From Halobacteriales archaeon QS_1_69_70 (GTDB lineage: Archaea > Halobacteriota > Halobacteria > Halobacteriales > Haloarculaceae): 57,295 nucleotides of DNA. This document shows positions 17,818-26,178 of this stretch, piece after piece. The DNA is taken from positions 1-57,295 of the forward strand of contig PXRI01000039.1 of assembly GCA_003021005.1 (NCBI GenBank). Reading direction: 5' to 3'. The position numbers were made by a program, and so were the translations under genes. Position 1 is the first letter of the stretch. Every line of letters starts with the position of its first letter. The notes under the pieces were generated by a model. That model was given only the letters and a program-made list of their open reading frames with translations. It ran no database searches and was not told the origin of the DNA.

Positions 17818-19947
17818 ATGTCGAGTGACGGCGAGGAGCCGGTCAAGACCATCTGTCCGTACTGCGGCGTCGGCTGCGGGATCAAGGTCCGGGAGGGCGA
17901 GGAGCCGGGCGACATGCAGTTCATGCCGTGGGGCGACGCGCCGGTCAACGAGGGCAGCATCTGCATCAAGGGCGGGGCCGCGACGGAGGTCGTCGACCAC
18001 GAGGACCGCCTGACGACGCCGCTCGTGAGAGAGGACGGCGAGTTCCGCGAGGCCGGCTGGGAGGAGGCGTACGACTACATCGTCTCCGAGATGGAGCGCA
18101 TCCGGGAGACCCACGGCCCCGACGGGATGGGCTTTTTCGGCTCCTCGAAGACGATGAACGAGGAGAACTACCTCATCCAGAAGCTCGCCCGGCGGTACGG
18201 CACCAACCAGGTCGACAACTGCACGCGGATGTGTCACGCCTCGACGGTGTGGGCGCTCCGGACGAGCCTCGGCGCCGGCGCCATGACCAACAGCATGCAG
18301 GACCTGATGGAGGCGGCCGACGTCTTCTGGATCCAGGGCGCGAATCCGGGCGAGCAACACCCCATCGCCAACAGCCAGTACTTCCGCCAGGCGGTGCTGG
18401 ACGGCGCGACGGTCATCCAGGTCGACCCCCACGCCAACAAGACGACGAAGTCGTTCCAGATCTCCGAGACGGACCGGCACATGCACCTCCAGAACGAGCC
18501 CGGGACGGACATCCCGCTGCTCAACGTGGTGCTTTCGACGATCCTCGAGCACCACGAGGAGCACCCGGAGGACGGCTGGATCGACGAGGCGTTCATCGCC
18601 GAACGGACCGAGGGCTTCGAGCACCTGAAAGAGACGCTGGCGGACTTCGACAAGCAGGAGGCGGCCGAGACCTGCGGCGTGCCGCTGGAGGACATCGAGG
18701 CCGCGGCCCGGACGTACGCCGAAGCGGGGAACGCGGCGATCTTCACCGGGATGGGGATGTCCCAGCACACCTGCGGCGTCGACAACGTCCAAAACGAGAT
18801 CAACCTCGCACTCGTCACGGGGAACCTGGGCCGGCCCGGGACCGGCGTCAACCCGCTTCGCGGCCAGAACAACGTTCAGGGCGCTTGCGACGTCGGCGCG
18901 ATGCCGAACGTGTTGCCGGGCTACCAGCTGGTCGACGACGACGAGGCGCGCCGGAGCGTCGAGGACGTCTGGGGCTTCGAGGTCCCGGACGAGCCCGGGC
19001 TGACGAACGTCGAGATCTCCCACGCCGCCGGCGACACCGTCCACGGCCTCTACATCATGGGCGAAAACCCCGTGATGAGCGAGCCCGACGGCAACCGCGT
19101 CGAGGAGCGCATCCAGGAACTGGAGTTCCTCTGCGTGCAGGACATCTTCATGACCGAGACCGCGAAGTACGCCGACGTCATCCTCCCGGCGACGACGTGG
19201 GCCGAGCGCGGCGGGACGGTCACGAACACCGACCGCCGCGTCCAGCGGATGCGGCCGGTCCACAAGGTCCACGAGTCGACGAAGCACGACTACGAGATCC
19301 TCTGTGAGGTCGGGAGCCGGCTGTTCGACGACGAGTTCGACTTCACCGAGCCCGAGGAGATCTTCGAGGAGCTCCGGGAAGTCTGTCCGGACTACCACGG
19401 CATCACGTACGACGCCCTCGGCGAGGAGGGCATCCACTGGCCGTGCAAGGAACCGGGCGACGAGGGCGACTCGTTCCTCTACGAAGAGGGGTTCACGACG
19501 GACAGCGGCCTCGGCCGGATCGAGGGCGTCCGCCACCAGCCGCCGAAGGAGGTCCCCGACGACGAGTACCCGCTGATCCTCACGACCGGCCGGCTGGAGG
19601 AACATTACAACACGGGCACGATGAGCCGCCGGTCGCCGACGCTGAAGCGCCAGCACCCCGAGAACTTCGTCGACGTCCACCCGGACGACGCCGAGCGCTA
19701 CGGCATCGAGGACGGCGACTACGTGACGATCTCCTCCCGCCGCGGCGAGATCACGGTGAAGGCCCAGGTCACTGAGGCAATCAAAGAGGGCTCCATCTGG
19801 ACGACGCCGCACTTCGCGGCCGCCTCCGCCAACCGCCTCACGAACGACGTCCTCGACGAACGCGCGAAGATCCCCGAGTACAAGGCCGCCGCCGCCGAGA
19901 TCGAGGTCGACGTCGAACCGGCCGACGAGGCGCCCGCCGACGACTGA
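17818..19947 (+). CDS. fdhA: Formate dehydrogenase alpha subunit (molybdopterin, [4Fe-4S])
   Basis: The 709-residue protein oxidises formate to CO2 on a bis-molybdopterin-guanine-dinucleotide metal centre. C13, C16, C20 and C49 (CPYCGVGCG ... SICIKG) bind a [4Fe-4S] cluster. The metal-ligand position is a cysteine, C139 next to H140 in NCTRMCHASTV, so this is a Cys-type and not a selenocysteine enzyme. The C-terminal molybdopterin-binding domain (GRLEEHYNTGTMSRRSP, then VTISSRRGEI) is complete. No beta/gamma subunit or fdhD is adjacent, so the electron acceptor is unknown; a soluble ferredoxin- or NAD-linked form is possible. The last codons are duplicated downstream (see the repeat at 19918-20014). 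Confidence 0.92.
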   Translation: MSSDGEEPVKTICPYCGVGCGIKVREGEEPGDMQFMPWGDAPVNEGSICIKGGAATEVVDHEDRLTTPLVREDGEFREAGWEEAYDYIVSEMERIRETHGPDGMGFFGSSKTMNEENYLIQKLARRYGTNQVDNCTRMCHASTVWALRTSLGAGAMTNSMQDLMEAADVFWIQGANPGEQHPIANSQYFRQAVLDGATVIQVDPHANKTTKSFQISETDRHMHLQNEPGTDIPLLNVVLSTILEHHEEHPEDGWIDEAFIAERTEGFEHLKETLADFDKQEAAETCGVPLEDIEAAARTYAEAGNAAIFTGMGMSQHTCGVDNVQNEINLALVTGNLGRPGTGVNPLRGQNNVQGACDVGAMPNVLPGYQLVDDDEARRSVEDVWGFEVPDEPGLTNVEISHAAGDTVHGLYIMGENPVMSEPDGNRVEERIQELEFLCVQDIFMTETAKYADVILPATTWAERGGTVTNTDRRVQRMRPVHKVHESTKHDYEILCEVGSRLFDDEFDFTEPEEIFEELREVCPDYHGITYDALGEEGIHWPCKEPGDEGDSFLYEEGFTTDSGLGRIEGVRHQPPKEVPDDEYPLILTTGRLEEHYNTGTMSRRSPTLKRQHPENFVDVHPDDAERYGIEDGDYVTISSRRGEITVKAQVTEAIKEGSIWTTPHFAAASANRLTNDVLDERAKIPEYKAAAAEIEVDVEPADEAPADD

Positions 19948-20014
19948 CGCCCCGGCCGACGAGGCGCCTGCCGACGACTGATACTCGGGCCGATGAGGCG
20001 CCCGCCGACGTCTG
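19918..20014 (+). repeat. Three 34-bp tandem copies spanning the fdhA stop codon
   Basis: Copies start at 19918, 19952 and 19986. Each contains the sequence encoding ADEAPADD plus the stop, so copies 2 and 3 are extra, untranslated fdhA 3' ends. Copy 2 differs by one base in its 30-bp core; copy 3 is more diverged. The rest of the 341-bp gap to the K+ channel gene holds no gene I can support. Confidence 0.85.
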
Positions 20015-20256
20015 CACACGCAGGGCCGTGGCGTCGCCGCGACGGCCGGCCCGATTCCGCCGGGGCTCTCACCCTTCCGTGGCTGGCACCTGGTTCTGCC
20101 GCATCGATGGAGTCCGGTGTCAGTCGTCGGGTCCTCCCGGCCCGCCAGCACCGCGACCACGAGGTATCGACCGAGAAACAGGTCGAGGTTCCCCCCTTGG
20201 AACGGGGCCAGCGGCCCCCTGAAGCCCCGGCTCCGGGCGGCCGACGCCGCCGAGCG

Positions 20257-20264
20257 TTTTTAGT
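20257..20264 (+). promoter_or_regulatory. TATA box of the K+ channel gene
   Basis: TTTTTAGT lies about 28 nt before the GTG at 20289, fitting a leaderless GTG start. Confidence 0.6.
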
Positions 20265-20288
20265 GCGGCGTCGGAGAATGCGAACGCG

Positions 20289-21527
20289 GTGTCGGACTCC
20301 ACCGGCGGCCCGGTCGAACGGGCGATCGAGGAGATATTCTACCCCGCCGACAGCGTGCCGTTCGTCGAGTGGCAGGCCTTCTCCGGCGCCCGGGCGACGG
20401 TCGTCCTCACCGGCGTCCTCACGCTGCTTTCGTTCGTCACCGGCCTCTCGAACCTGAGCCGGGAGACGGGGGCGCTCGCGGGCCCGCTGGCCGGCGTCGT
20501 GCCGGACGCGGCCGGGAGCGTCCTCGTCCAGTTCGGCGGGGTCCTGTTCGCGTTCGTCCTCGGCCTCGTCACCGTCGGGCTCCAGCGACGGAAGCGGGTC
20601 GCCTGGCAGATCGGCGCGGGGCTGTTGCCCGCCCTCGCCGTCCTGCCGCTTTTGACGCTGCAGCCGACGGACGTCCCGCTGTTTCTCGCCGTCGTCGTCA
20701 CTTACCCCCTCCACCTCCGGAACCGCAACCAGTTCGCACGCAGCGTCGACCTCTCGCCGCTGCAACTCGCCGCCCTGGTGGCCATCGTGGCCGTGCTGCT
20801 CTACGGCACCGTCGGCGCCTACAGACTCAGATCGCAGTTCACCGCCATCGACACGTGGGGCGATGCGTTCTACTACGTCGTCGTCACGATCACGACCGTC
20901 GGCTACGGCGACATCACGCCGGCCCCGGCCTCGGCGGTCGCCAAGTGGTTCTCGTTGACCATCATGGTCTTCGGCATCGGCGCGTTCACCGTCGCGGTCG
21001 GGGCGCTCGTCGGCCCGGCCATCGAGTCCCGGATGGCGGCCGCCTTCGGAAACATGACAGCCTCTGACCTCACGCTCCTCGAGGACCACGTGGTGGTCCT
21101 GGGGTACGGCGACGTCACGGCATCGCTGCTCGAAGAACTCGACGCGGAGACCGACCTCGTGGTCGTCACGCCCGACCAGGAGACGGTCTCCAGCCTCAAC
21201 ACGGAGGGGGTGAACGTGCTGACGGGCGACCCGACCGACGAGTCGGTGCTCCGGGACGCCCGCGTCCCGGCCGCCAGCGGGGTCGTCGTCGGCAGCGACG
21301 ACGACGCCAGGGACGTCCTCGCGGTGCTGGCGACCCGGAACGTCGCCCCGGACGTCCGCGTGGTCGCGGCCGCCAACGACGGCACGCACGTCGAGAAACT
21401 CGAGTCGGTCGGCGCCGACGAGGTCGTCGATCCCCTCGCGATCGGCGGGCGACTCCTGGGTCGGTCGGTATTGCACGACGAGGCGGTCGAGATGCCCGAC
21501 CCGGCCGACGCCGACCCCGAGACGTAA
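20289..21527 (+). CDS. Potassium channel with RCK/TrkA-N domain
   Basis: This 412-residue protein has about four N-terminal hydrophobic segments, then a pore module with the selectivity filter TVGYGD at residues 203-208 and a final pore helix. From about residue 258 it is a cytoplasmic RCK/TrkA-N domain (HVVVLGYGDVTASLLEEL, then TGDPTDESVLRDARV), which gates the pore with a nucleotide or ion. The extra N-terminal helices make it longer than the two-helix MthK type. GTG is the start, supported by the TATA box at 20257. K+ flux control is expected in a salt-in halophile. Confidence 0.9.
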   Translation: MSDSTGGPVERAIEEIFYPADSVPFVEWQAFSGARATVVLTGVLTLLSFVTGLSNLSRETGALAGPLAGVVPDAAGSVLVQFGGVLFAFVLGLVTVGLQRRKRVAWQIGAGLLPALAVLPLLTLQPTDVPLFLAVVVTYPLHLRNRNQFARSVDLSPLQLAALVAIVAVLLYGTVGAYRLRSQFTAIDTWGDAFYYVVVTITTVGYGDITPAPASAVAKWFSLTIMVFGIGAFTVAVGALVGPAIESRMAAAFGNMTASDLTLLEDHVVVLGYGDVTASLLEELDAETDLVVVTPDQETVSSLNTEGVNVLTGDPTDESVLRDARVPAASGVVVGSDDDARDVLAVLATRNVAPDVRVVAAANDGTHVEKLESVGADEVVDPLAIGGRLLGRSVLHDEAVEMPDPADADPET

Positions 21528-21647
21528 TCGGGCTACCGCCGTCTGGCGTGGTCCACGCCTCCCCACACCCCCGCGACCCCCATCCGGAACCTGGGAACCG
21601 GCGGCCGACGGTAGAGCTATACGGGCGCGATTCCCTAGCAGCGCCGT

Positions 21648-21826
21648 ATGAGTACCGCGACCGGGGAAGGCGGCGTCGGGACCGGCGTCCTCGTCCCGAT
21701 CTGTGCCGTCACCGGTGCGGTGGTCATCGCCGGCTTCTTCTTCCCGTCGAGCATCGGCGAGACCATCTCCGGCGGCGCCTGGCTGACGCATACCTCCTGC
21801 GCGTCCGCCGCCGCGGCATCCGCGAG
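21648..21826 (+). pseudogene. Possible N-terminal remnant of another BCCT transporter
   Basis: The ATG at 21648 has a TATA-like ctatac at 21617-21622, about 28 nt upstream. The first 44 codons (MSTATGEGGVGTGVLVPICA, then VTGAVVIAGFFFPSSIGETI) look like the first helix and loop of a BCCT carrier. The frame then becomes Ser/Arg-rich noise while the complete BCCT gene runs in another frame with its own first helix. It may be a leftover of a deleted transporter, or a real small membrane peptide ending at 22034. Confidence 0.35.
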
Positions 21827-23419
21827 ATGCTCGCCGGGTTCATCGACCGGCAGGAGGCCGTCACGCTCGCGGCGCCGGTCGCCGTCTTCGCGTGCTTCTT
21901 CGCGGTGCAGGCAGCCGCCCCCGACCGAACGGCGGCGGTCGTCACCGCCGTCACCGAGACGATCTTGCAGGTCGGCGGCCCGGTGTTCCTCGGCGCCGTC
22001 TTCCTGTCGGTCGTGTACTGTCTGTATCTGCTGATCGGCCCGTGGGGCGCGATCAGGCTCGGCGGCCCGGACGCCGAACCCGCCTACACCTTCCCGACGT
22101 ACTTCGCGCTCGTCTTCACCGCCGGCATCGCCGCGGGCGTGGTGTTCTGGGGACCCGCCGAGGCGCTGTTCCACTACCGGACCCCGCCGACCTACTTCGC
22201 CGACACCGCCGCGCCCGAGTCGAACGCCGCCATCGGCGGCGCCATGACCTACGCGCTGTTCCACTGGGGCCTGTCCGCCTGGAGCGCCTACGCCGTCATC
22301 GGCGTGCCCATCGCCTACTTCGTGTTCAACCGCGGGGCACCGCTGCGGGTCTCGACCATCCTGGCGCCCTGGCTCGGCGTCGACGGCCTCGACTCGCCGT
22401 GGAGCAGACTCATCGACACGCTGGCGGTGTTCGCCGTCATCGGCGGCATCGCGACGTCAGTCGCGCTGGTGGGCCGGCAGTTCCTCGCCGGCACGGCGTT
22501 CCAGTGGGGCGTCACGGCCGGCACGCTCGGGCCGGTGCTGTTCGTCGGCGGCCTCACCGTCATTTTCACGCTCTCGGCCGTCACCGGGGTCCACCGCGGG
22601 ATCCGACGGATCGCGGGGTTGACAGTCGTCCTGTTCGGCCTGGTCGCGGCCCTGCTTTTCGCCACCGGCCCCCGCGGCTTCATCGTGGAGCGCGGGACCC
22701 GGGCGCTCGGCAGCTACACCCTGCACTTCGTCCCGATGAGCTTCCACCTCGGCGGCGACTGGGTCGCCGAGTGGACCATCTGGAACTGGTCGTGGTGGTT
22801 CTCGTGGGCGCCGTTCGCCGGCCTGTTCATCGCCGCGCTCTCGCGTGGCCGCCGGATCCGGACCGTCGTGTTCACGGGCGTGGTCGCGACCTCCGCCGCG
22901 ACGATGGTCTGGTTCCTGGTGCTCGGCGGGACCTCGCTGTGGGTCCAGCACACGGGTCAGGCGGACATTCTCGGGGCCATGGCGGCGGCCGACAGCGCCG
23001 AGGCCGTCGCCGGGTTCCCGCTGTTCGAGGCGCTGCCGCTGGGCCAACTCTTCATGTTCCTCTTCCTCGCGCTCATCATCACGTTCATGGCGACCTCCGC
23101 GGACACCTCGACGCTCGTCGTCTCGACGCTGGCGGCCGAACGCGGCCTGGCGCCCTCGAGTGCGACCATCGTCTTCTGGGGCGTCGTCCAGGGCGCCGTC
23201 GCCATCGCGGTGTTGCTCCTCGGTGGCGCGGGGACGTTGGAGGCGATGGCGGTCCTAACCGGCGGTCCCTTCGCCGTGCTGTCGCTAGTGGCGCTGGTCG
23301 GGCTGACGGTGACCTTCTACCGCGACGAGAAGGGCCACCGGTCGCTGTTCGACGTGATCCGGGCGCGGCTCCCCGATATCTGGACCCACCACGACCTCGA
23401 CCCGCCGGAGGAGGACTGA
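21827..23419 (+). CDS. BCCT-family transporter 2 (variant coupling motif)
   Basis: The 530-residue protein has a full set of about 12 helices. WTIWNWSWWFSWAPFAGLFI, followed by AALSRGRR, is the helix-8 signature, and ALIITFMATSADTSTLVVS is the late conserved helix. The helix-3 glycine stretch reads FTAGIAAGVVFWG instead of the GMGIG form in transporter 1, so substrate or ion coupling probably differs. The ATG at 21827 (MLAGFIDRQEAVTLAAPVAV) is the first start giving a proper first helix; the frame is open further upstream but encodes Arg-rich noise. No promoter is visible directly before it, so transcription may start at 21648. Confidence 0.88.
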   Translation: MLAGFIDRQEAVTLAAPVAVFACFFAVQAAAPDRTAAVVTAVTETILQVGGPVFLGAVFLSVVYCLYLLIGPWGAIRLGGPDAEPAYTFPTYFALVFTAGIAAGVVFWGPAEALFHYRTPPTYFADTAAPESNAAIGGAMTYALFHWGLSAWSAYAVIGVPIAYFVFNRGAPLRVSTILAPWLGVDGLDSPWSRLIDTLAVFAVIGGIATSVALVGRQFLAGTAFQWGVTAGTLGPVLFVGGLTVIFTLSAVTGVHRGIRRIAGLTVVLFGLVAALLFATGPRGFIVERGTRALGSYTLHFVPMSFHLGGDWVAEWTIWNWSWWFSWAPFAGLFIAALSRGRRIRTVVFTGVVATSAATMVWFLVLGGTSLWVQHTGQADILGAMAAADSAEAVAGFPLFEALPLGQLFMFLFLALIITFMATSADTSTLVVSTLAAERGLAPSSATIVFWGVVQGAVAIAVLLLGGAGTLEAMAVLTGGPFAVLSLVALVGLTVTFYRDEKGHRSLFDVIRARLPDIWTHHDLDPPEED

Positions 23420-23476
23420 GCCTCACTGACGCGCCGTCGCCGTTGATCCGCCCGGCGACCCGGACGTGCGGTCCGG

Positions 23477-24076
23477 TCAGGCGGTGACGAGGGCAGTACA
23501 GAAGTTCTCGACGATCCGCATGCCCTCGCTCGTGAGGATGCTCTCCGGATGGAACTGCATCCCGACGTGCGGGCGGTCGACGTGCCGGACGCCCATCACG
23601 ATGCCGTGGCCGCCGTCCGCGCGGCCGCCGGACGCGTCGCCGGTCGTGTAGGCCGTCTCCTCGAGTTCGGCCGGCAACTCGTCGCGTTCGACGGACAGCG
23701 AGTGGTACCGGCCGACCTCGAAGGGGTCGGCGACGCCGTCGTAGAGCCCCTTCCCGTCGTGGGTGACCGACGACGGTTTCCCGTGGACCACCTCCGGAGC
23801 GTGGCCGACCGTCGCACCGTTGGCGGCACAGAGCGCCTGGTGGCCGAGACAGACCCCCAGCGTCGGGTACTCCGTCTCGGCGAACACGTCGACGGAGACC
23901 CCGGCGTCGGCGGGCGTGCCGGGCCCCGGCGAGACCACGATGCCGTCCGGGTCCAGCTCGCGGATGCCGGCGACGTCGATGGCGTCGTTGCGCCGCACCT
24001 CGACGTCGTCGAACTCGCCGACGTACTGGACGAGGTTGTAGGCGAAGGAGTCGTAGTTGTCGACGATGAGGATCAT
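23477..24076 (-). CDS. pabA: Glutamine amidotransferase of anthranilate/aminodeoxychorismate synthase
   Basis: This 199-residue class I amidotransferase supplies ammonia to its partner synthase. It begins [20 protein letters not shown] and has the catalytic cysteine in VCLGHQAL, the SPGPGTP oxyanion segment and the His-Glu pair in MQFHPESILTSEG. The start overlaps the stop of the upstream synthase gene by one base (TGATG), so expression is coupled. TrpG and PabA cannot be separated by sequence alone; the assignment follows the partner. No pabC aminotransferase/lyase gene follows. Confidence 0.85.
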   Translation of the reverse strand: MILIVDNYDSFAYNLVQYVGEFDDVEVRRNDAIDVAGIRELDPDGIVVSPGPGTPADAGVSVDVFAETEYPTLGVCLGHQALCAANGATVGHAPEVVHGKPSSVTHDGKGLYDGVADPFEVGRYHSLSVERDELPAELEETAYTTGDASGGRADGGHGIVMGVRHVDRPHVGMQFHPESILTSEGMRIVENFCTALVTA

Positions 24077-25584
24077 CAGCGCCCGCCCATCGGGTCGGAG
24101 GCGGCGTCGACGGCCAGCGTGCCCTGCTCCCCCAGCGCCTCGTCGACGGCCGTCACCAGCGCGCGGGCCTTGTCGAGGGTCTCCTGGTACTCCAGGTCCG
24201 GGACCGAGTCGTGGACGACGCCGGCGCCGACCCGGAGGCGATACTCGCCCTCGTGGCGGACCAGCGTCCGGATGACGATGTTCAGCGTCGCGCGGTCGTC
24301 GAAGCCGAAGACGCCGATCGAGCCGGTGTAGGGGCCCCGCCGCGACGATTCGACCTCGTCGATGATCGCCATCGTCCGGGGCTTCGGCGCCCCGGTGATC
24401 GTGCCGCCGGGGAAGACGGCGGCGACGGCGTCGGCGATCGAGCACTCGGTGCGGCGCCGGCCCTCGACCAGGCTGACGAGGTGCATGACCTCCGAGTAGC
24501 GGTCGACCCGGCGGTACTCCGTCACGTCCACCGAGCCGTACTCGCTGACCTTCCCGAGGTCGTTGCGCTCGAGGTCGACGAGCATCGCGTGTTCGGCCCG
24601 CTCCTTCTCGTCGGTCAGGAGGTCGGCCTCGAGGTCGGCGTCCGCCTCGGGCGTCTCGCCGCGTGGCCGCGTCCCGGCGATGGGCTCGGTCAGCACGCGG
24701 TCGCCCTCGATGTCGAGCAGCAGCTCCGGGCTCGCGCTGACCAGATCCACGCCCGGGAACTCCACGAGTGCCGAATAGGGGGCCGGATTCACCCGACGGA
24801 GCGCGTCGTACGCGTCGATTGGGTGGACCGTCGCCGGCGCGACGAGCCGGTGGGAGACGTTGGCCTGGAAGGTGTCCCCGTCGCGGACGTACTGCTTGAC
24901 CTCGCGGACGCGGTCGGCGAACGCCGCCTGCCCGCACTCGCTCTCGAAGGACGCCCGGCGGTCGGCCGTCGGCGGCGAGGGGGCCTGCGGGTCGCCGTGC
25001 AGCGCCGCGCCGGCCAGCGCGAGCGCGCGCCCCCGGCCCTGCTCGTAGGCCGCGGCCGGCGACCCCTCGACGACGGGGCAGGCAGTCACCCGTAGCCGGA
25101 CCGGACCGTCGTTCCGTGGTTCCTCCCAGGCGGCGACCCGGTCGAACACTCCCAGCTGGAGCCGCGGGAGCCCGTCGGGCGTCGTCGTATCCGGGATGTC
25201 CTCGAGCTCACGGGCGACGTCGTAGGAGAGCCAGCCGAACGCGCCACATGGATACGGAACGTCGCAGTCGCCACGGACGAGCTGTTCCCGTTCGAGCAGC
25301 GCGTCGATGGCCTCGATACTGGGACTGTCGTCGTCGGAACCCTCTCCGCCGGCTGTCACCTCGACCCGCTCGACGGGATCGACCGCGAAGTACCCCCAGC
25401 CGGACTGGCCGCCCGTCGTCTCGAGGAACACGCCGTCGCGGTCGGCGGTCCGGGCGCGGCGGTACGCTTCGAAGGGGTCCGGGACGGTGACGGACACCTC
25501 GACCGGGACGCGGGCGCCGGCCGGCGTCGCGGCTGCCGTCTCGACGAACGATTCCTTCCGCGTCACGGTCGTCGGCTCGGTCAT
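24076..25584 (-). CDS. pabB: Chorismate-utilising synthase component I (PabB type, TrpE possible)
   Basis: The 502-residue enzyme aminates chorismate, leading to p-aminobenzoate (folate) or anthranilate (tryptophan). Conserved core segments are [28 protein letters not shown] and [21 protein letters not shown]. Evidence is mixed: the LLES tryptophan-sensing motif of TrpE is replaced by FLETTGGQ, and ITGAPK with NIVIRT is PabB-like, but PIAGTRPRG has alanine where many PabB enzymes have lysine. There is no trpD/trpF nearby, and a folate gene (folCP) lies in the window, so PabB is favoured. The ATG at 25584 is used because upstream sequence enters the repeat array. Confidence 0.8.
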   Translation of the reverse strand: MTEPTTVTRKESFVETAAATPAGARVPVEVSVTVPDPFEAYRRARTADRDGVFLETTGGQSGWGYFAVDPVERVEVTAGGEGSDDDSPSIEAIDALLEREQLVRGDCDVPYPCGAFGWLSYDVARELEDIPDTTTPDGLPRLQLGVFDRVAAWEEPRNDGPVRLRVTACPVVEGSPAAAYEQGRGRALALAGAALHGDPQAPSPPTADRRASFESECGQAAFADRVREVKQYVRDGDTFQANVSHRLVAPATVHPIDAYDALRRVNPAPYSALVEFPGVDLVSASPELLLDIEGDRVLTEPIAGTRPRGETPEADADLEADLLTDEKERAEHAMLVDLERNDLGKVSEYGSVDVTEYRRVDRYSEVMHLVSLVEGRRRTECSIADAVAAVFPGGTITGAPKPRTMAIIDEVESSRRGPYTGSIGVFGFDDRATLNIVIRTLVRHEGEYRLRVGAGVVHDSVPDLEYQETLDKARALVTAVDEALGEQGTLAVDAASDPMGGR

Positions 25585-25645
25585 GGAGTCCCTGCAGTCC
25601 CGGTCCTGTGCCGAGTTTCGGATGCCGGGACAAATACGTTTGGTG

Positions 25646-26032
25646 GGCCGGGCGACCCGACCGGAGGGAGGGTCGGCGGACGAGCGAGCGGCGAGCGGAG
25701 CGAACCGCGAGCCGGGCGGCGCGACCGGTAGGGAGCGCCGCCGGATGGGCGAGCGGGAGGCGCGAGGCGCGACCACCGGGAGCGCCTCGGATGGAGCGAG
25801 CGGTGAGTGGAACGAGCCGCGAGCTGTGAGCGGAGCGACCGACGACACGCGAGCCGGGCGACCCGACCGGAGGGAGGGTCGCCGGACGAGCGAGCGGTGA
25901 GCGGAGCGAACCGCGAGCCGCGAGGCCGACCGGAGGGAGGCCTCGGAACGGAGCGAGCGGCGAAGCCGCGAGCCGGGCGGCGCGAGCCGCGAGGCCGACC
26001 GGAGGGAGGCCTCGGAACGGTGAGCGGTGAAC
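25646..26032. repeat. GC-rich dispersed repeat array A
   Basis: About 390 bp consist of repeated gagcgagcgg/gaaccgcgagcc-like words interleaved with short hairpins such as gcgaccc-gaccggagg-gagggtcgc. The element at 25840-25897 is present in inverted orientation at 29397-29454 with one mismatch in 58 bases. Open frames across it are Ser/Arg/Pro-rich noise. It fills the gap between pabB and the cysE promoter. Confidence 0.8.
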
Positions 26033-26178
26033 ACAGTAAGCCGCAATCCGGGCGCTCTACCGCTGCGGATGGCGACACGGGATCGGTGGGGTCTTGCATA
26101 CGTCTACTCTCCCGGGCGACGACTGCGCCCAGCCCAGGGCTGCGAGTGTTCTAATACCGTCCGTACGGAAGACCCCGT

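Noticed and set aside
24211..25095. Plus-strand open frame opposite pabB
   Set aside because: Antisense frame with Arg/Val/Asp-rich noise; pabB motifs on the other strand are decisive.
25646..26032. Array A as a coding region extending the pabB N-terminus
   Set aside because: The extension is Ser/Arg/Pro-rich repeat translation with no family similarity; the ATG at 25584 gives the proper N-terminus.
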